The notes under the pieces: generated by a model | What the model was told of the DNA's origin: nothing | What the model saw: the letters and a program-made list of their open reading frames with translations, nothing else | Database searches by the model: none | Assembly: GCA_025999455.1 (NCBI GenBank) | Contig: AP024683.1 | Location: 1,991,501 to 2,055,500 of the forward strand | Source of the DNA: Geminicoccaceae bacterium | Lineage (GTDB): Bacteria > Pseudomonadota > Alphaproteobacteria > Geminicoccales > Geminicoccaceae | Length of the DNA stretch: 64,000 nt | Direction: 5' to 3' | Translations under genes and position numbers: made by a program | Shown: positions 1-13,694 of the stretch, piece by piece | How positions within the stretch are numbered: position 1 is the stretch's first letter | Layout: every line of letters begins with the position of its first letter

Positions 1-1148
1 AGGTCGTCGCGGCTCTGCGCGATCCGCTGCTCGAGCTCGGCGCGCAGCCGGCCGAACTCCTCGCGCAGGCGCAGCATCGCCTGCTCCTGCTCGGCGGCCT
101 GGGCGGCGATCCGGTCGCGCTCGGCCGTCACCCGGCGGAGCTGCTCGCGCAGTTCGGCGATGGTCGCGTCCTTGGCGGCGAGCTCGGCCGCGGCACCTTC
201 TTGCGCGCTCGTCGCCTGGGCGAGCCGCTGCTCGAGCTCGCGGACCGCCCGCTCGCGGCTCTGCGCCGTGGTCACCGCCTCGTCGCGGGCGGCGACCGTG
301 CGCTTCAGCTCCTCCTGCAGCCGGGCGAGCGCCTGTTCGCGCTCGCCGAGCACGCTCGAGGCCCGGTCGCGCTCGGCCACGAGGCGGCGGAGCTGTTCGT
401 CGGCCTCGCCCTTGAGGGCCACGAGCTGGGCGCCGAGCCGCTCGCGCTCGCCGCGCGACGCCGCGAGCTCGCCCTCGAGCCGCGCCACGAGCTGCTCCTG
501 TTCGGCGAGCCGGGCCGCGAGCCGGTCGCGCTCGGCGGTGAGCCGGCGGAGCTCGTCGCGCAGTTCGGCGATCGTCCGATCCTTGGCGGCGAGCTCCTCG
601 GCCGCCTGCCGTTGCGCCGCGCTCACCTCGGCGAGCCGCTGCTCGAGCCCGCGCGTGTCCCGCCCGGCCGTCTCGAGGGCGGCAGCGAGCCGGTCGCGCT
701 CCGCGGTGAGGCGACGGAGCTGCGTCTCGAGCTCGGCGATCGCCCGCTCCTTGGCGGCGAGCTCGGCCGCCGCTCCCTGCTGCTCGCTGGTCGCCTGCGC
801 GAGCCGCTCTTCGAGCGTCCGGACCCGCTCCTCGCGCTCGCTCGCGAGCGCCGCGACCCGATCGCGCTCGGCCGTGACCCGCCGCAGCTCGTCGCGGGCG
901 AGGGCGATCCGCTGCTCGAGCTCGCCCCGCACCCGGCCGAACTCCTCGCGCAGGCGCAGCGCGGCTTGCTCCTGCTCGCCCGCGAGCGCAGCGATCCGGT
1001 CGCGCTCGGCCAAGGCCCGGCGCAGCTCCTGCTGCAGGCGCTCGGGATCGAGGGAGGGAGCTTGGGCGAGCGCCAACGGGCTCGCCTGGAGGAGGAGGGA
1101 AGCGAGCACGACGGCGCAGGCCGTCCGCGGGCGGATCACGGTCATCAT
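1..1148 (-). CDS. Secreted coiled-coil repeat protein, C-terminus cut by window edge
   Basis: The frame is open from an ATG at 1148 (a second ATG follows directly) to the window edge without a stop, giving at least 382 residues. It begins with a Sec-type signal peptide: a charged start, a hydrophobic stretch with VVLASLLLQASPLALAQ, then a likely cleavage after Ala. The rest is heptad-rich coiled coil of Glu, Arg, Ala and Leu. It is built from recurring modules: LAAKERAIAEL, LAAKDRTIAEL and LAAKDATIAEL are three versions of one unit, and LREEFGR occurs near residues 60 and 360. The signal peptide implies an envelope or periplasmic protein. The coil resembles that of the OmpA-type protein at 2281-3486 and may be a paralogue with an unseen C-terminal domain. 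It lies downstream of the nucleoside hydrolase on the same strand, after a 167-nt gap. No enzymatic function can be assigned. Confidence 0.75.
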   Translation of the reverse strand, partial: MMTVIRPRTACAVVLASLLLQASPLALAQAPSLDPERLQQELRRALAERDRIAALAGEQEQAALRLREEFGRVRGELEQRIALARDELRRVTAERDRVAALASEREERVRTLEERLAQATSEQQGAAAELAAKERAIAELETQLRRLTAERDRLAAALETAGRDTRGLEQRLAEVSAAQRQAAEELAAKDRTIAELRDELRRLTAERDRLAARLAEQEQLVARLEGELAASRGERERLGAQLVALKGEADEQLRRLVAERDRASSVLGEREQALARLQEELKRTVAARDEAVTTAQSRERAVRELEQRLAQATSAQEGAAAELAAKDATIAELREQLRRVTAERDRIAAQAAEQEQAMLRLREEFGRLRAELEQRIAQSRDD

Positions 1149-1315
1149 GCGCACCCCGATCGTTGCTGCACGGGCTCTCTCGGTCGGCCGGGAAACGGCT
1201 TAGAGCAAGCCCGGCGCGCGCGCCAGCGCCTCGCGGAGGGAACCGGGCAGCCGTTGCGGCGCGGCCCGGGCAGCGCCGCGAGGAGCCGGACCATCGGCGT
1301 CGGAGTGGTTCCGGC

Positions 1316-2260
1316 TCAGGTGCGAAGCCGCGCGAGCCGCTCGATCAAGAGCGCGAAGAAGCCGTCGGCATCGGCTTCCGTGAGGACGAGCGCGTTGGCC
1401 GGCCGGCCCGAGCGGTGCCACCAATCGACGACCGACCGGCCGCGGCAGAAGCGCCCCTCGGTCTCGATGTCGACCCGACAATGTTTGCCGCGGAAGAGCT
1501 CGGGGCGGATCAGATGCGCGATCACGCACGGATCGTGCAAGGGCGCGCCCGGGATCCCGTACCGCTCGCGGTCGTAGCGGTTGTAGAAGGCCAAGAAGCC
1601 GGCCACCGCCTCGGCGAGCGGCGTGCCGATCGCGCGGATCCGGGCGAGCCGCTCCTCGGTGATGAGCACCTGGTGGGTGAGGTCGAGGCCGATCATCGTG
1701 ACCGGCGCCCCGCACTCGAAGACCACCGCCGCGGCGTGCGGGTCGACGAAGAAGTTGAACTCGGCGGCGGCCGTCACGTTGCCGAGCTCCTTGGCCCCGC
1801 CCATGAGCACGATCTCGCGCAGCCGCGGCACGATCGCCGGTTCCTCGACGATCGCGAGGGCGACGTTCGTGAGGGGTCCGGTCGGGCAGAGGGTCACCGT
1901 ACCGGGCGGGCGTTCCATGACGAGCCGGACGATCGCGTGGACCGCGTGCTCGCGCGCGACGGGCAGGGTGGGCGGCGGCAGGACGACGCCGTTCAAGCCG
2001 GTCTCGCCGTGGACGTATTCGGCGGTCTCGAGCGGGACCAGGATCGGCCGGGAACAGCCGGCGTGGACCGGGACGTCCCGCCGCCCGGCGAGCTCCAGGA
2101 TCTTGCGCGCGTTCTCGGTCGTGCGGGGAAGCGGCACGTTGCCGGCCACCGTCGTGACCGCCAGGAGCTCGATCTCCTCGGGCGAGGCCAGGGCCAAGAG
2201 GATCGCCACGGCATCGTCCTGGCCGGGGTCACAGTCGAGGATCACGGCGCGTGGTGCCAA
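1316..2260 (-). CDS. Nucleoside hydrolase (inosine-uridine preferring family)
   Basis: The 314-residue product is a full-length member of the nucleoside hydrolase family, which cleaves the N-glycosidic bond of ribonucleosides to a base and ribose. The N-terminal calcium-binding motif is DCDPGQDD (usual form DxDPGxDD). Further family motifs are the TTVAGN segment, NFFVDPHAA in the middle, and the late Asp in HDPCVIAHL that completes the metal site. The start chosen is a TTG at 2260, preceded by GGGAGG at good spacing; the next in-frame candidate is a GTG five codons in, which would leave the Shine-Dalgarno too far away. It starts 20 nt after the stop of the OmpA-type gene, so the two are probably co-transcribed. 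Substrate (purine or pyrimidine nucleoside) cannot be read from the sequence. Confidence 0.9.
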   Translation of the reverse strand: MAPRAVILDCDPGQDDAVAILLALASPEEIELLAVTTVAGNVPLPRTTENARKILELAGRRDVPVHAGCSRPILVPLETAEYVHGETGLNGVVLPPPTLPVAREHAVHAIVRLVMERPPGTVTLCPTGPLTNVALAIVEEPAIVPRLREIVLMGGAKELGNVTAAAEFNFFVDPHAAAVVFECGAPVTMIGLDLTHQVLITEERLARIRAIGTPLAEAVAGFLAFYNRYDRERYGIPGAPLHDPCVIAHLIRPELFRGKHCRVDIETEGRFCRGRSVVDWWHRSGRPANALVLTEADADGFFALLIERLARLRT

Positions 2261-2280
2261 GGCTCCGCCTCCCGCGCCGT

Positions 2281-3486
2281 TCAGCGCTCGGTGAGCTTGA
2301 ACTCGATCCGGCGGTTGCGCCGGTACGCGGTCTCGTTGTCGGCCGGATCGAGCGGTCGATACTCGCCGAAGCCCGCGGCGACGAGCCGTTCGGGCGGGAT
2401 CCCCTTGCCGATCAGGAACTCGACGACCGAGATCGCGCGCGCCGTCGAGAGCTCCCAATTCGAGCGGAAGGGCGAGCCCGGGCCGACCGGCCGGCGATCG
2501 GTGTGGCCGTCGACCCGCAGCACCCAGTCGATGTCGGGCGGGATCGTGGCCGCGACCTCGCGCAGCGTGGTGGCGAGCCGCTCGAGCTGAGCCTCGCCGT
2601 CGGGCTCGAGCCGCGCCGAGCCCGAGGGGAAGAGGAGCTCGGAAGGGAAAACGAAGCGGTCGCCCACGATCACGACGTCCGGCCGCTCGCCCAAGATCTT
2701 GCGCAGCCGGCCGAAGAACTCGCTGCGATACTGCTCGAGCTGCTCGACCTGCTGGAGGAGGGCGGCGTTGAGCCGGGCGCCGAGGTCGGCGATGACGAGC
2801 TTTTGATTGTCGACCTCGGCCTGCGAGCTCTCGAGCGCCGCGGCGACCCGCTGGAGCTGGCTCGTCGTCGTACCCAGGAGCCGGTTGAGCCGGTCGATCT
2901 CGGCGGCCGAGGCACCGAGCTTCGCCTCGCGCTCGCCGAGCCCCGCTTCGAGCTCGGCGAGGCGGGCCTCGAGCTCGGCGATCCGCCGGTCGCGCCGCGC
3001 GACCTCCTCCTGGAGCGCGGCGAGCCGATCGGCGTCGGCGGCGCGCGCCGCCTCGGCCGCGGCGAGCTTCTGCCCGAGCCCGGCCTTCTCCTGCTCGACA
3101 CCGCCCAGCATCGCCGTGAGCTGCTCGAGGCGCGAGGTGAGCTCGCGGATCTTGCGCTCGCGCTCGTCCTCGAGGGTCTGCAGCCGGGCTTGGAGCTGCT
3201 CGCGGTCGGCGGCCAGGGTCTCGAGCCGCGTCTCGAGCTCGGCCTTGCTCTGCTTCAAGCTCTCGGCCGTCTGCCCGGTCGCCGAGAGCCGGCCGGTCGC
3301 GGCCTCGATCTGCTGCTCGAGGAATTTCAAGGCGCGGTCGCGCTCGGCGGCGGCCTCGCTCATCCGCTCGAGCTGCTGCTGCATGCGGGCCAAGAGGGCC
3401 TCGACGTCCTCGGCCGAGGGCGCCTGCTGGGCCGCGGCCGGCAGTGCCACCGCGAGGGCGAGCGGGAAGATGAGGAGCGCGCGCAT
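2281..3486 (-). CDS. OmpA-family coiled-coil peptidoglycan-binding protein
   Basis: This 401-residue protein starts with a signal peptide (MRALLIFPLALAVALPAAAQ), continues as about 250 residues of heptad coiled coil, and ends with an OmpA/MotB-type domain from about residue 295. That domain shows the peptidoglycan-binding pattern: RVDGHTDRRPVG, NWELSTARAISVVEFL, RLVAAGFGEYRP and a terminal RRNRRIEFKL. It is expected to be periplasmic or attached to a membrane and to bind the cell wall through the C-terminal domain. The ATG at 3486 was chosen because the signal peptide starts there; the open frame upstream to 3633 has no such feature. It lies 74 nt downstream of trpE. The architecture is common in alphaproteobacteria, but a precise role (envelope stability, motor-like stator) cannot be given. 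Confidence 0.85.
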   Translation of the reverse strand: MRALLIFPLALAVALPAAAQQAPSAEDVEALLARMQQQLERMSEAAAERDRALKFLEQQIEAATGRLSATGQTAESLKQSKAELETRLETLAADREQLQARLQTLEDERERKIRELTSRLEQLTAMLGGVEQEKAGLGQKLAAAEAARAADADRLAALQEEVARRDRRIAELEARLAELEAGLGEREAKLGASAAEIDRLNRLLGTTTSQLQRVAAALESSQAEVDNQKLVIADLGARLNAALLQQVEQLEQYRSEFFGRLRKILGERPDVVIVGDRFVFPSELLFPSGSARLEPDGEAQLERLATTLREVAATIPPDIDWVLRVDGHTDRRPVGPGSPFRSNWELSTARAISVVEFLIGKGIPPERLVAAGFGEYRPLDPADNETAYRRNRRIEFKLTER

Positions 3487-3560
3487 GCGGATGACCTCGG
3501 CGATCGCCCGGGCGGACGATACGCGCCGCACCCGGGCGCACAAGGGCGCAGCGCCCGCCG

Positions 3561-5063
3561 TCAGCGGCCGCGGCTCGCGAAGCGGACCGCTTCCTCGGCG
3601 GCGCGGATCAGGGCGCGGGCCTTGTTCAAGCACTCCTGATGTTCGGCCTCGGGGTCGCTGTCGTGGACGATCCCAGCGCCGGCCTGGACGATCATCTCAC
3701 CGTCCTTCACGAGGGCGGTTCTGAGCCCGATACAGGTGTCCATCGAGCCGTCGGCCGCGAAATAGCCGATCGTGCCGGCGTAGAAGCTGCGCCGGACGGG
3801 CTCGAGCTCCTCGATGATCTCCATCGCCCGGACCTTGGGGGCACCCGAAACGGTCCCGGCCGGGAAGCCCGCGATCAGCGCATCCAGCGCGTCGAGGCCG
3901 GGGCGGAGCCGACCTTCGACGTTCGAGGAGATGTGCATGACGTGGCTGTAGCGCTCGACCACCATCTTCTCGGTGACGCGGACCGTGCCGACCTCGGCGA
4001 CACGGCCGACGTCGTTGCGGCCGAGATCCAAGAGCATGAGATGCTCGGCCCGCTCCTTGGGGTCGGCGAGCATCTCGGCCGCGAGCGCTTCGTCCTCCTC
4101 GCGCGTCGCCCCGCGCCGGCGGGTCCCGGCCAAGGGCCGGATCGTGACCTTGCCGTCGCGCAGCCGGACCAGGATCTCCGGGCTCGAGCCCACGAGCGCG
4201 AAGCCGTCCATGTCGAGGAAGAACAGGAAAGGGGACGGGTTGAGCCGGCGCAGCGCGCGGTAGAGCGAGAGCGGCGGCAGATCGAAGGGTACGGAGAAGC
4301 GCTGCGAGACGACGATCTGGAAGGCGTCGCCCGCCGCGATGTACTCCTTGCAGCGGCGGACCATCGCCCGGAATTCCTCGGGGCTCGTGTGCGCCCGCGG
4401 CGTGGCGGGGCTCGTCTCGCGCCGCGGCGGCTCGTGGCGGATGCCGCGGTCGAACTCTTCGACCGCTTCCGCGAGCCGCTCGCGGGCGAGCTGCCAAGCC
4501 CGCGGACCCGAGAGCCCGGGTTCGGGGCGGACGGGGGTCACGAGGGTGACGCTGTCGGCCAGATTGTCGAACACCGCGACGATCGACGGTCGGACGAAGA
4601 CCGCATCGGGCAGGCCCAAAGGATCGGGCTTGAGGGACGGCAGCCGCTCCATGAGCCGGACCATGTCGTAGGCCATGTAGCCGAACAGGCCGGCCGCGGG
4701 TGGCGGCAAGCCGGGCGGCATGGCGATCCGGCTCTCGGCCACGAGCGCGCGCAAGGAATCGAGCGAGGGCAGGGGTTCGGGCTCGAAGGCGTCGCGTTCG
4801 GAAAGGGCCCGCCGATTGATCTCCGCCCGCTCGCCTCGGCAGCGCCAGACCAGATCCGGCTTCATGCCGATGATCGAGTAGCGGCCGCGCACCGCCCCAC
4901 CCTCCACGCTCTCGAGGAGGAAGGCGTAGGGCCGGCCGTGGGCGAGCTTCAGAAGGGCCGAGACCGGGGTCTCGAGGTCGGCCACGAAGCTCGTCCAGAC
5001 GACCTGCGGACGACCGGCCTCGTAGGCTTCGAGGAAGGCGTCGCGGTCGGGTGCCGGGATCAT
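3561..5063 (-). CDS. trpE: Anthranilate synthase component I
   Basis: The 500-residue product is the large subunit of anthranilate synthase, which with a glutamine amidotransferase subunit converts chorismate to anthranilate at the start of tryptophan synthesis. The N-terminal tryptophan feedback region is present (LLESVEGGAVRGRYSIIG). The chorismate-binding C-terminal half carries PLAGTRRRGATREEDE, LDLGRNDVGRV, GTVSGAPKVRAMEIIEELE and the final GAGIVHDSDPE segment. The ATG at 5063 is three bases after the ppiD-like stop, so translation is probably coupled. In many relatives trpE is followed by trpG and trpD; here an OmpA-type gene follows, so the amidotransferase partner must be elsewhere in the genome. 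Confidence 0.96.
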   Translation of the reverse strand: MIPAPDRDAFLEAYEAGRPQVVWTSFVADLETPVSALLKLAHGRPYAFLLESVEGGAVRGRYSIIGMKPDLVWRCRGERAEINRRALSERDAFEPEPLPSLDSLRALVAESRIAMPPGLPPPAAGLFGYMAYDMVRLMERLPSLKPDPLGLPDAVFVRPSIVAVFDNLADSVTLVTPVRPEPGLSGPRAWQLARERLAEAVEEFDRGIRHEPPRRETSPATPRAHTSPEEFRAMVRRCKEYIAAGDAFQIVVSQRFSVPFDLPPLSLYRALRRLNPSPFLFFLDMDGFALVGSSPEILVRLRDGKVTIRPLAGTRRRGATREEDEALAAEMLADPKERAEHLMLLDLGRNDVGRVAEVGTVRVTEKMVVERYSHVMHISSNVEGRLRPGLDALDALIAGFPAGTVSGAPKVRAMEIIEELEPVRRSFYAGTIGYFAADGSMDTCIGLRTALVKDGEMIVQAGAGIVHDSDPEAEHQECLNKARALIRAAEEAVRFASRGR

Positions 5064-5066
5064 GGC

Positions 5067-6953
5067 TCAGCGTCCGAAGCTCTCGACGAGCCGGGCGATC
5101 GCCCGCTCGTCGGTCTCGACCGGGAAGCGCCGCCTGAGCGCCTGCTCGTACGCCGCGAACATGGCCTCGCTCAGGCTATCGCGGAGCTCGCGGCGCAGGG
5201 GGGCGAGGTCGACCTCGGCGGCTGCCGGGAGGATCTCGTCGGTGGCGACGAGGGCGAAGCCTTCGGGCGTCGGCACCGGCTCCTCGGCGATCCGGCCGGG
5301 CGGGGTCGTGAAGAGCGCGCGGGTCACGGCGGGCCCGAGCGGCTCGGGATCGCCGCGGCGGCGGAGCGGCCCCACGGTCGCGAGCTGCAGGCCGGGTTCG
5401 GCGCGCGCCAGATCGGGCAGGCCGTCGCCGGCGCGGACCCGCTCGAGCAGCGCGCGGGCCTTGTCGCGGGCGAGCTCGCGCTGACGTTCGAGCTTCCAGC
5501 CGATCTCGACCGGCAGCCGCACCTCCTCGAGCCGGCGGTCGCGCGAAGGGGTGACGCTGTCGACCTTGACGACGAACCAGCGATCGTCCTTGCCGTGCAC
5601 GAGGAGCGAGGTCCGCCCGGCCGGGGTGCCCACGATCTCCTGGAGCATCTCGGGCGAGAGGTCGATCGCGTCGAGCGCGCGGCCGTCGGCGTCGCGACCT
5701 TGGGCGTCGACCGCCGGGATCCGCAGATGACGGGCGCCCACCGCGCGCGCCGCGGCTTCAAGGTCCTCGCCCGCGGCGAGCGCGTCGTCGAGCCGCTCGG
5801 CGGCCTCGGGCAGACGGTCGGCGGCGCGCCGGCGGGCGAGCTCCTCGGCGAGCGCGTCCTTCACCTCCTCGAACGGCCGGACGCGCTCGGGCGTCACGCT
5901 CTCGAGCCGCAACAGGTGCCAGCCGAAGGGGGTTTCGAGCGGCGCCGAAAGACCACCCGGCTCGAGGCCGAAGAGGGCCGCGTCGAGCGGATCCGGCAAC
6001 ACCCCCCGGGCGACCGGCCCCACGGTCGAGACCTGGAGCCCGCGCGCCTCGAGCGCGGCCACGATGTCGGCGAAGCTCTTGCCCTCGCGGGCGAGCCGTT
6101 CGGCCTCCTCGATCACGGCGCGGTCGGCGACGAGGAGCTGGGTGGCGGTGCGCTGCTCCGGCGTCGTGTAGTCGGCGCGGCGCTCGTCGTACGCGGCCCG
6201 CAGCTCCTCCTCCGAGGGCATGGATTCGGCGAGCAGCTCTTCGACGCCGAGGACGACGAGCTCGACCGCGCGCAGCTCGGGCACCCGGAAGCGGGCGGCG
6301 TTGCGCTCGAGCCAGGCGGCGAGCGTCGCCTCGTCGGGCTGGCCCGGATCCTGCGCCGCCGCGGGGACGAGGAGGGCGCGGCCGACCCGCCGCTCCTCGC
6401 GGTAGCGGGCGAGCTCGCGGGCGAGGAGCTCGGGTGCCGCCACGGCCCCGGTCACCGCCTCGACGAGCCGGCTGCGCAGGACGTCGCCGCGCAGCTGCTC
6501 GAGATAGCCGGCCTCGCTCAGGCCCAACTCGCGCAGCACGAAGTCGAAGCGCTGGCGGTCGAAGCCGTTCGGCCCTTCGAAGGTCGGATCCTCGCGGACC
6601 AGCCGGGCGAGGGTCCCGGGATCGACGGCGAGGCCGAGCTCGCGGGCGTGCAGGTCGAGGAGCCGGCGGGCGATCGCCTGGGCGAGCGCTTGGCGGAACA
6701 GGTTCTCCATGACCGCCGGGCTGCGCTCGACCGTGTCGCCGAACTGTTCGCGCAGCCGGCGGAAATTGCGCTCGGTGTCGCGCACGACCTCGTCCGAGGG
6801 GATCGGCTCGCCGCCCACCCGGGCGACCTCGTCGGACGGGCCGGGCGTGCGGAGCACGTCGCCGATGCCCCAGATCGCGAAGCTCACGATCAGGAGGACG
6901 AGGAAGCCTTTGACCACCCAGCCGGTGGCCTGACGGCGCAGGGCGTCGAGCAT
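5067..6953 (-). CDS. ppiD: PpiD/SurA-like peptidyl-prolyl cis-trans isomerase
   Basis: A 628-residue membrane-anchored periplasmic folding factor; E. coli PpiD is 623 residues. A short cytoplasmic N-terminus is followed by one transmembrane helix (WVVKGFLVLLIVSFAIWGIG, residues about 12-31), then a SurA-N-like chaperone region. A parvulin domain spans about residues 260-355 and contains LVADRAVIEEAERLAREGKS and PFGWHLLRLESV. A second, diverged parvulin-like segment lies towards the C-terminus. It should help outer-membrane and secreted proteins fold at the inner-membrane surface. The start at 6953 places the membrane anchor properly; the upstream open frame has no such feature. It is transcribed divergently from tpiA and coupled to trpE, the usual alphaproteobacterial arrangement. 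Confidence 0.9.
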   Translation of the reverse strand: MLDALRRQATGWVVKGFLVLLIVSFAIWGIGDVLRTPGPSDEVARVGGEPIPSDEVVRDTERNFRRLREQFGDTVERSPAVMENLFRQALAQAIARRLLDLHARELGLAVDPGTLARLVREDPTFEGPNGFDRQRFDFVLRELGLSEAGYLEQLRGDVLRSRLVEAVTGAVAAPELLARELARYREERRVGRALLVPAAAQDPGQPDEATLAAWLERNAARFRVPELRAVELVVLGVEELLAESMPSEEELRAAYDERRADYTTPEQRTATQLLVADRAVIEEAERLAREGKSFADIVAALEARGLQVSTVGPVARGVLPDPLDAALFGLEPGGLSAPLETPFGWHLLRLESVTPERVRPFEEVKDALAEELARRRAADRLPEAAERLDDALAAGEDLEAAARAVGARHLRIPAVDAQGRDADGRALDAIDLSPEMLQEIVGTPAGRTSLLVHGKDDRWFVVKVDSVTPSRDRRLEEVRLPVEIGWKLERQRELARDKARALLERVRAGDGLPDLARAEPGLQLATVGPLRRRGDPEPLGPAVTRALFTTPPGRIAEEPVPTPEGFALVATDEILPAAAEVDLAPLRRELRDSLSEAMFAAYEQALRRRFPVETDERAIARLVESFGR

Positions 6954-7102
6954 GGCGGGGACGCGGATCCTCGGAGGTCGCCGCGGGCGAGGATAGGCCG
7001 GCGCGGCGGGCGGCCGCAACCGGTCGCGCGCACCTCGGCCGGGCTTCAAGAGGCGGGGGGGCTGTGCTACCTCGCCGCCGGCGTGTGCGGCGGGCGGGAC
7101 GG

Positions 7103-7855
7103 ATGCGACTCGATCGGCCGGTGGTGTTCGGCAACTGGAAGATGAACGGGCTCCGTGCCGAGGGCCTGGCGCTGGCCGGCGCGCTCGCCGAACGGGCGGT
7201 CCGGCTCACCGGCACGCTCGGGATCTTCCCGCCTTTCACGCTCGTCCACGCGGTCGCCCAGCGGGTCAAGGACACGGCGATCCTGGTGGGCGGCCAGGAT
7301 TGCCACGAGCGGGCGTCCGGCGCCTTCACGGGCTGCGTCTCGGCGCCGATGCTCGCCGATGCCGGGGCGAAGGCGGTCATCCTCGGCCATTCCGAACGCC
7401 GCCACGGGCTCGGCGAAACCGACGCGCTGATCCGCGCCAAGTTCCGCGCGGCGCGCGCGGCGGGGCTGCTCGTCGTGCTCTGCATCGGCGAGACCGAGGC
7501 CGAATATCTGGCGGGCGAGCGGAACACCCGGCTCGCCGCCCAGATCGCCGGCAGTCTGCCGGAGGGGATCGGCCCCGAGGGGCTCGTCGTCGCCTACGAG
7601 CCGGTCTGGGCGATCGGCACGGGTCGCACGCCTTCGACCGAGGAGATCCGGTCGATCCACGGCGAACTGCGGGCCCTGCTCGCCAAGCGGATCGTCGGCG
7701 GCGACACGGTGCCGCTCCTCTACGGCGGCTCGGTCAAGCCCGAGAACGCGGCCGAGATCATGGCGCTCGCCGACGTCGACGGCGTGTTGGTGGGCGGGGC
7801 GAGCCTGGATGCCCGGTCGTTCTGGAGCATCTATCAAGCGGGAGGCGGGGCCTGA
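7103..7855 (+). CDS. tpiA: Triosephosphate isomerase
   Basis: The 250-residue product interconverts dihydroxyacetone phosphate and glyceraldehyde 3-phosphate in glycolysis and gluconeogenesis. The catalytic residues are visible: Lys in FGNWKMNG near the N-terminus, His in ILGHSERR, and Glu in AYEPVWAIGTG. The phosphate-binding loop LLYGGSVKPENA and the LVGGASLDARSF end are intact, and the length is normal. The ATG at 7103 gives the standard N-terminus just before the substrate-binding Asn/Lys; the open frame extends a further 13 codons upstream to a GTG that adds only a basic, unconserved sequence. It starts a plus-strand run with secG, pyrG, kdsA and eno, divergent from ppiD. Confidence 0.97.
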   Translation: MRLDRPVVFGNWKMNGLRAEGLALAGALAERAVRLTGTLGIFPPFTLVHAVAQRVKDTAILVGGQDCHERASGAFTGCVSAPMLADAGAKAVILGHSERRHGLGETDALIRAKFRAARAAGLLVVLCIGETEAEYLAGERNTRLAAQIAGSLPEGIGPEGLVVAYEPVWAIGTGRTPSTEEIRSIHGELRALLAKRIVGGDTVPLLYGGSVKPENAAEIMALADVDGVLVGGASLDARSFWSIYQAGGGA

Positions 7856-7900
7856 GCCCGACCGGGCCGCGCCCACGTCTTCGAGGAGAGCGAGCTTCCC

Positions 7901-12378
<4,478 letters not shown>

Positions 12379-12482
12379 GAGCCGGGCGAGGCTGGCCCGG
12401 CCGGGGCGCATCGTGTAGGAAACACGGGACATCGCGGAGCCGGCCGAGGCGGGTCGGTCGCTCGAGGGTGGGGAGCGGGCGC

Positions 12483-13520
12483 ATGGCGAGCACGGCGCGG
12501 GCGACGAAGGAAGCGCGCAAGGTCGCGGTCGAGGTGGTCGAGCCCACCCCGGCGATCCCTTCGGCCGAGGAGCTCTTGAAGCTCTACCGCGAGATGCTCT
12601 TGATTCGCCGGTTCGAGGAGAAGGCCGGCCAGCTCTACGGCATGGGCCTGATCGGCGGCTTCTGCCACCTCTACATCGGCCAGGAGGCGGTCGCGGTCGG
12701 CATCCAGCACGCGCTCACCGAGAAGGATTCGGTGATCACGGGCTATCGCGACCACGGCCACATGCTCGCCTGCGGGATGGATCCGCGCCGGGTGATGGCC
12801 GAGCTCACCGGGCGGGTGACCGGCTATTCCAAGGGCAAGGGCGGCTCGATGCACATGTTCGCCAAGGAGGTGCGCTTCTACGGCGGGCACGGCATCGTGG
12901 GCGCCCAGGTGCCGCTCGGCACCGGCATCGCCTTCGCCCACAAGTACAAGAAGGACGGTGGTATCTGCGCGACCTATTTCGGCGACGGGGCGGCCAATCA
13001 GGGCCAGGTCTACGAGGCGTTCAACATGGCCGCCTTGTGGAAGCTGCCGGTCCTCTACGTCATCGAGAACAACCGCTACGCCATGGGCACCGCGGCCGAA
13101 CGGCACGCCTCGACCACCTCCTTGTTCCAGCGCGGCCTCGCCTTCGCGATTCCCGGCACGCAGGTCGACGGGATGGACGTGCTCGCGGTCCGCGAGAAGG
13201 CACTCGAGGCCGTCCGCTACGTCCGCGAGGGCAACGGCCCCTTCGTCCTCGAGGCGCTCACCTACCGCTATCGCGGCCACTCCATGTCGGATCCGGGCAA
13301 GTACCGGACCAAGGAGGAGGTCCAGGAGATGCGCGAGCGCCACGACCCGATCGATCGGCTCAAGAACCTGATGCTCGAGCGCGGGGTGGCGGACGAGGAG
13401 CGCTTCAAGCAGATCGACAAAGAGATCCGCGACATCTGCAACGAGGCGGCGCGCTTCGCCCAGGACAGCCCGGAGCCCGACCCCTCCGAGCTCTGGACCG
13501 ACGTCCTGGTCGAGAGCTGA
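12483..13520 (+). CDS. pdhA: Pyruvate dehydrogenase E1 component, alpha subunit
   Basis: A 345-residue alpha subunit of the heterotetrameric E1 enzyme, which decarboxylates pyruvate with thiamine diphosphate. The ThDP/Mg motif is GDGAANQGQVYEAFNMAA ending in NN about 30 residues later. Other motifs are GFCHLYIGQEA, SKGKGGSMHMF, the regulatory-loop-like YRYRGHSMSDPGKYRT, and REGNGPFVLEA. The N-terminal 25 residues are an unconserved basic extension, common in this subunit. It is the first gene of the pdhA-pdhB-pdhC cluster. The lpd gene usually found next to these genes is at 55515-56915 instead. Confidence 0.97.
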   Translation: MASTARATKEARKVAVEVVEPTPAIPSAEELLKLYREMLLIRRFEEKAGQLYGMGLIGGFCHLYIGQEAVAVGIQHALTEKDSVITGYRDHGHMLACGMDPRRVMAELTGRVTGYSKGKGGSMHMFAKEVRFYGGHGIVGAQVPLGTGIAFAHKYKKDGGICATYFGDGAANQGQVYEAFNMAALWKLPVLYVIENNRYAMGTAAERHASTTSLFQRGLAFAIPGTQVDGMDVLAVREKALEAVRYVREGNGPFVLEALTYRYRGHSMSDPGKYRTKEEVQEMRERHDPIDRLKNLMLERGVADEERFKQIDKEIRDICNEAARFAQDSPEPDPSELWTDVLVES

Positions 13521-13619
13521 GGGCCGCGACGAGACGACGAGAAGAAGGCGCACGAACGGCGCGGAGCGGAAGCCGACCCCGGCCCGGCGCCGCCGGTCCC
13601 GATCCCAGGAGAACGAGCG

Positions 13620-13694
13620 ATGCCCACGCCCATCCTCATGCCGGCGCTCTCGCCGACCATGACCGAGGGCAATCTCGCGCGCTGGCTCAAGAAG
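13620..13694 (+). repeat. Direct repeat: shared lipoyl-domain start of pdhB and pdhC
   Basis: The 75 nt at 13620-13694 and 14999-15073 match at 73 positions; both differences (in the second and fourth codons) are synonymous. The two reading frames are the same, so both proteins begin with an identical stretch of 25 residues, and similarity continues through the lipoyl-Lys region. The offset between copies is 1379 nt. Confidence 0.9.

Noticed and set aside
3639-7145. A 1168-codon plus-strand frame opposite trpE and ppiD
   Set aside because: It is antisense to two well-recognised genes and arises from the high GC content; no protein family is recognisable.
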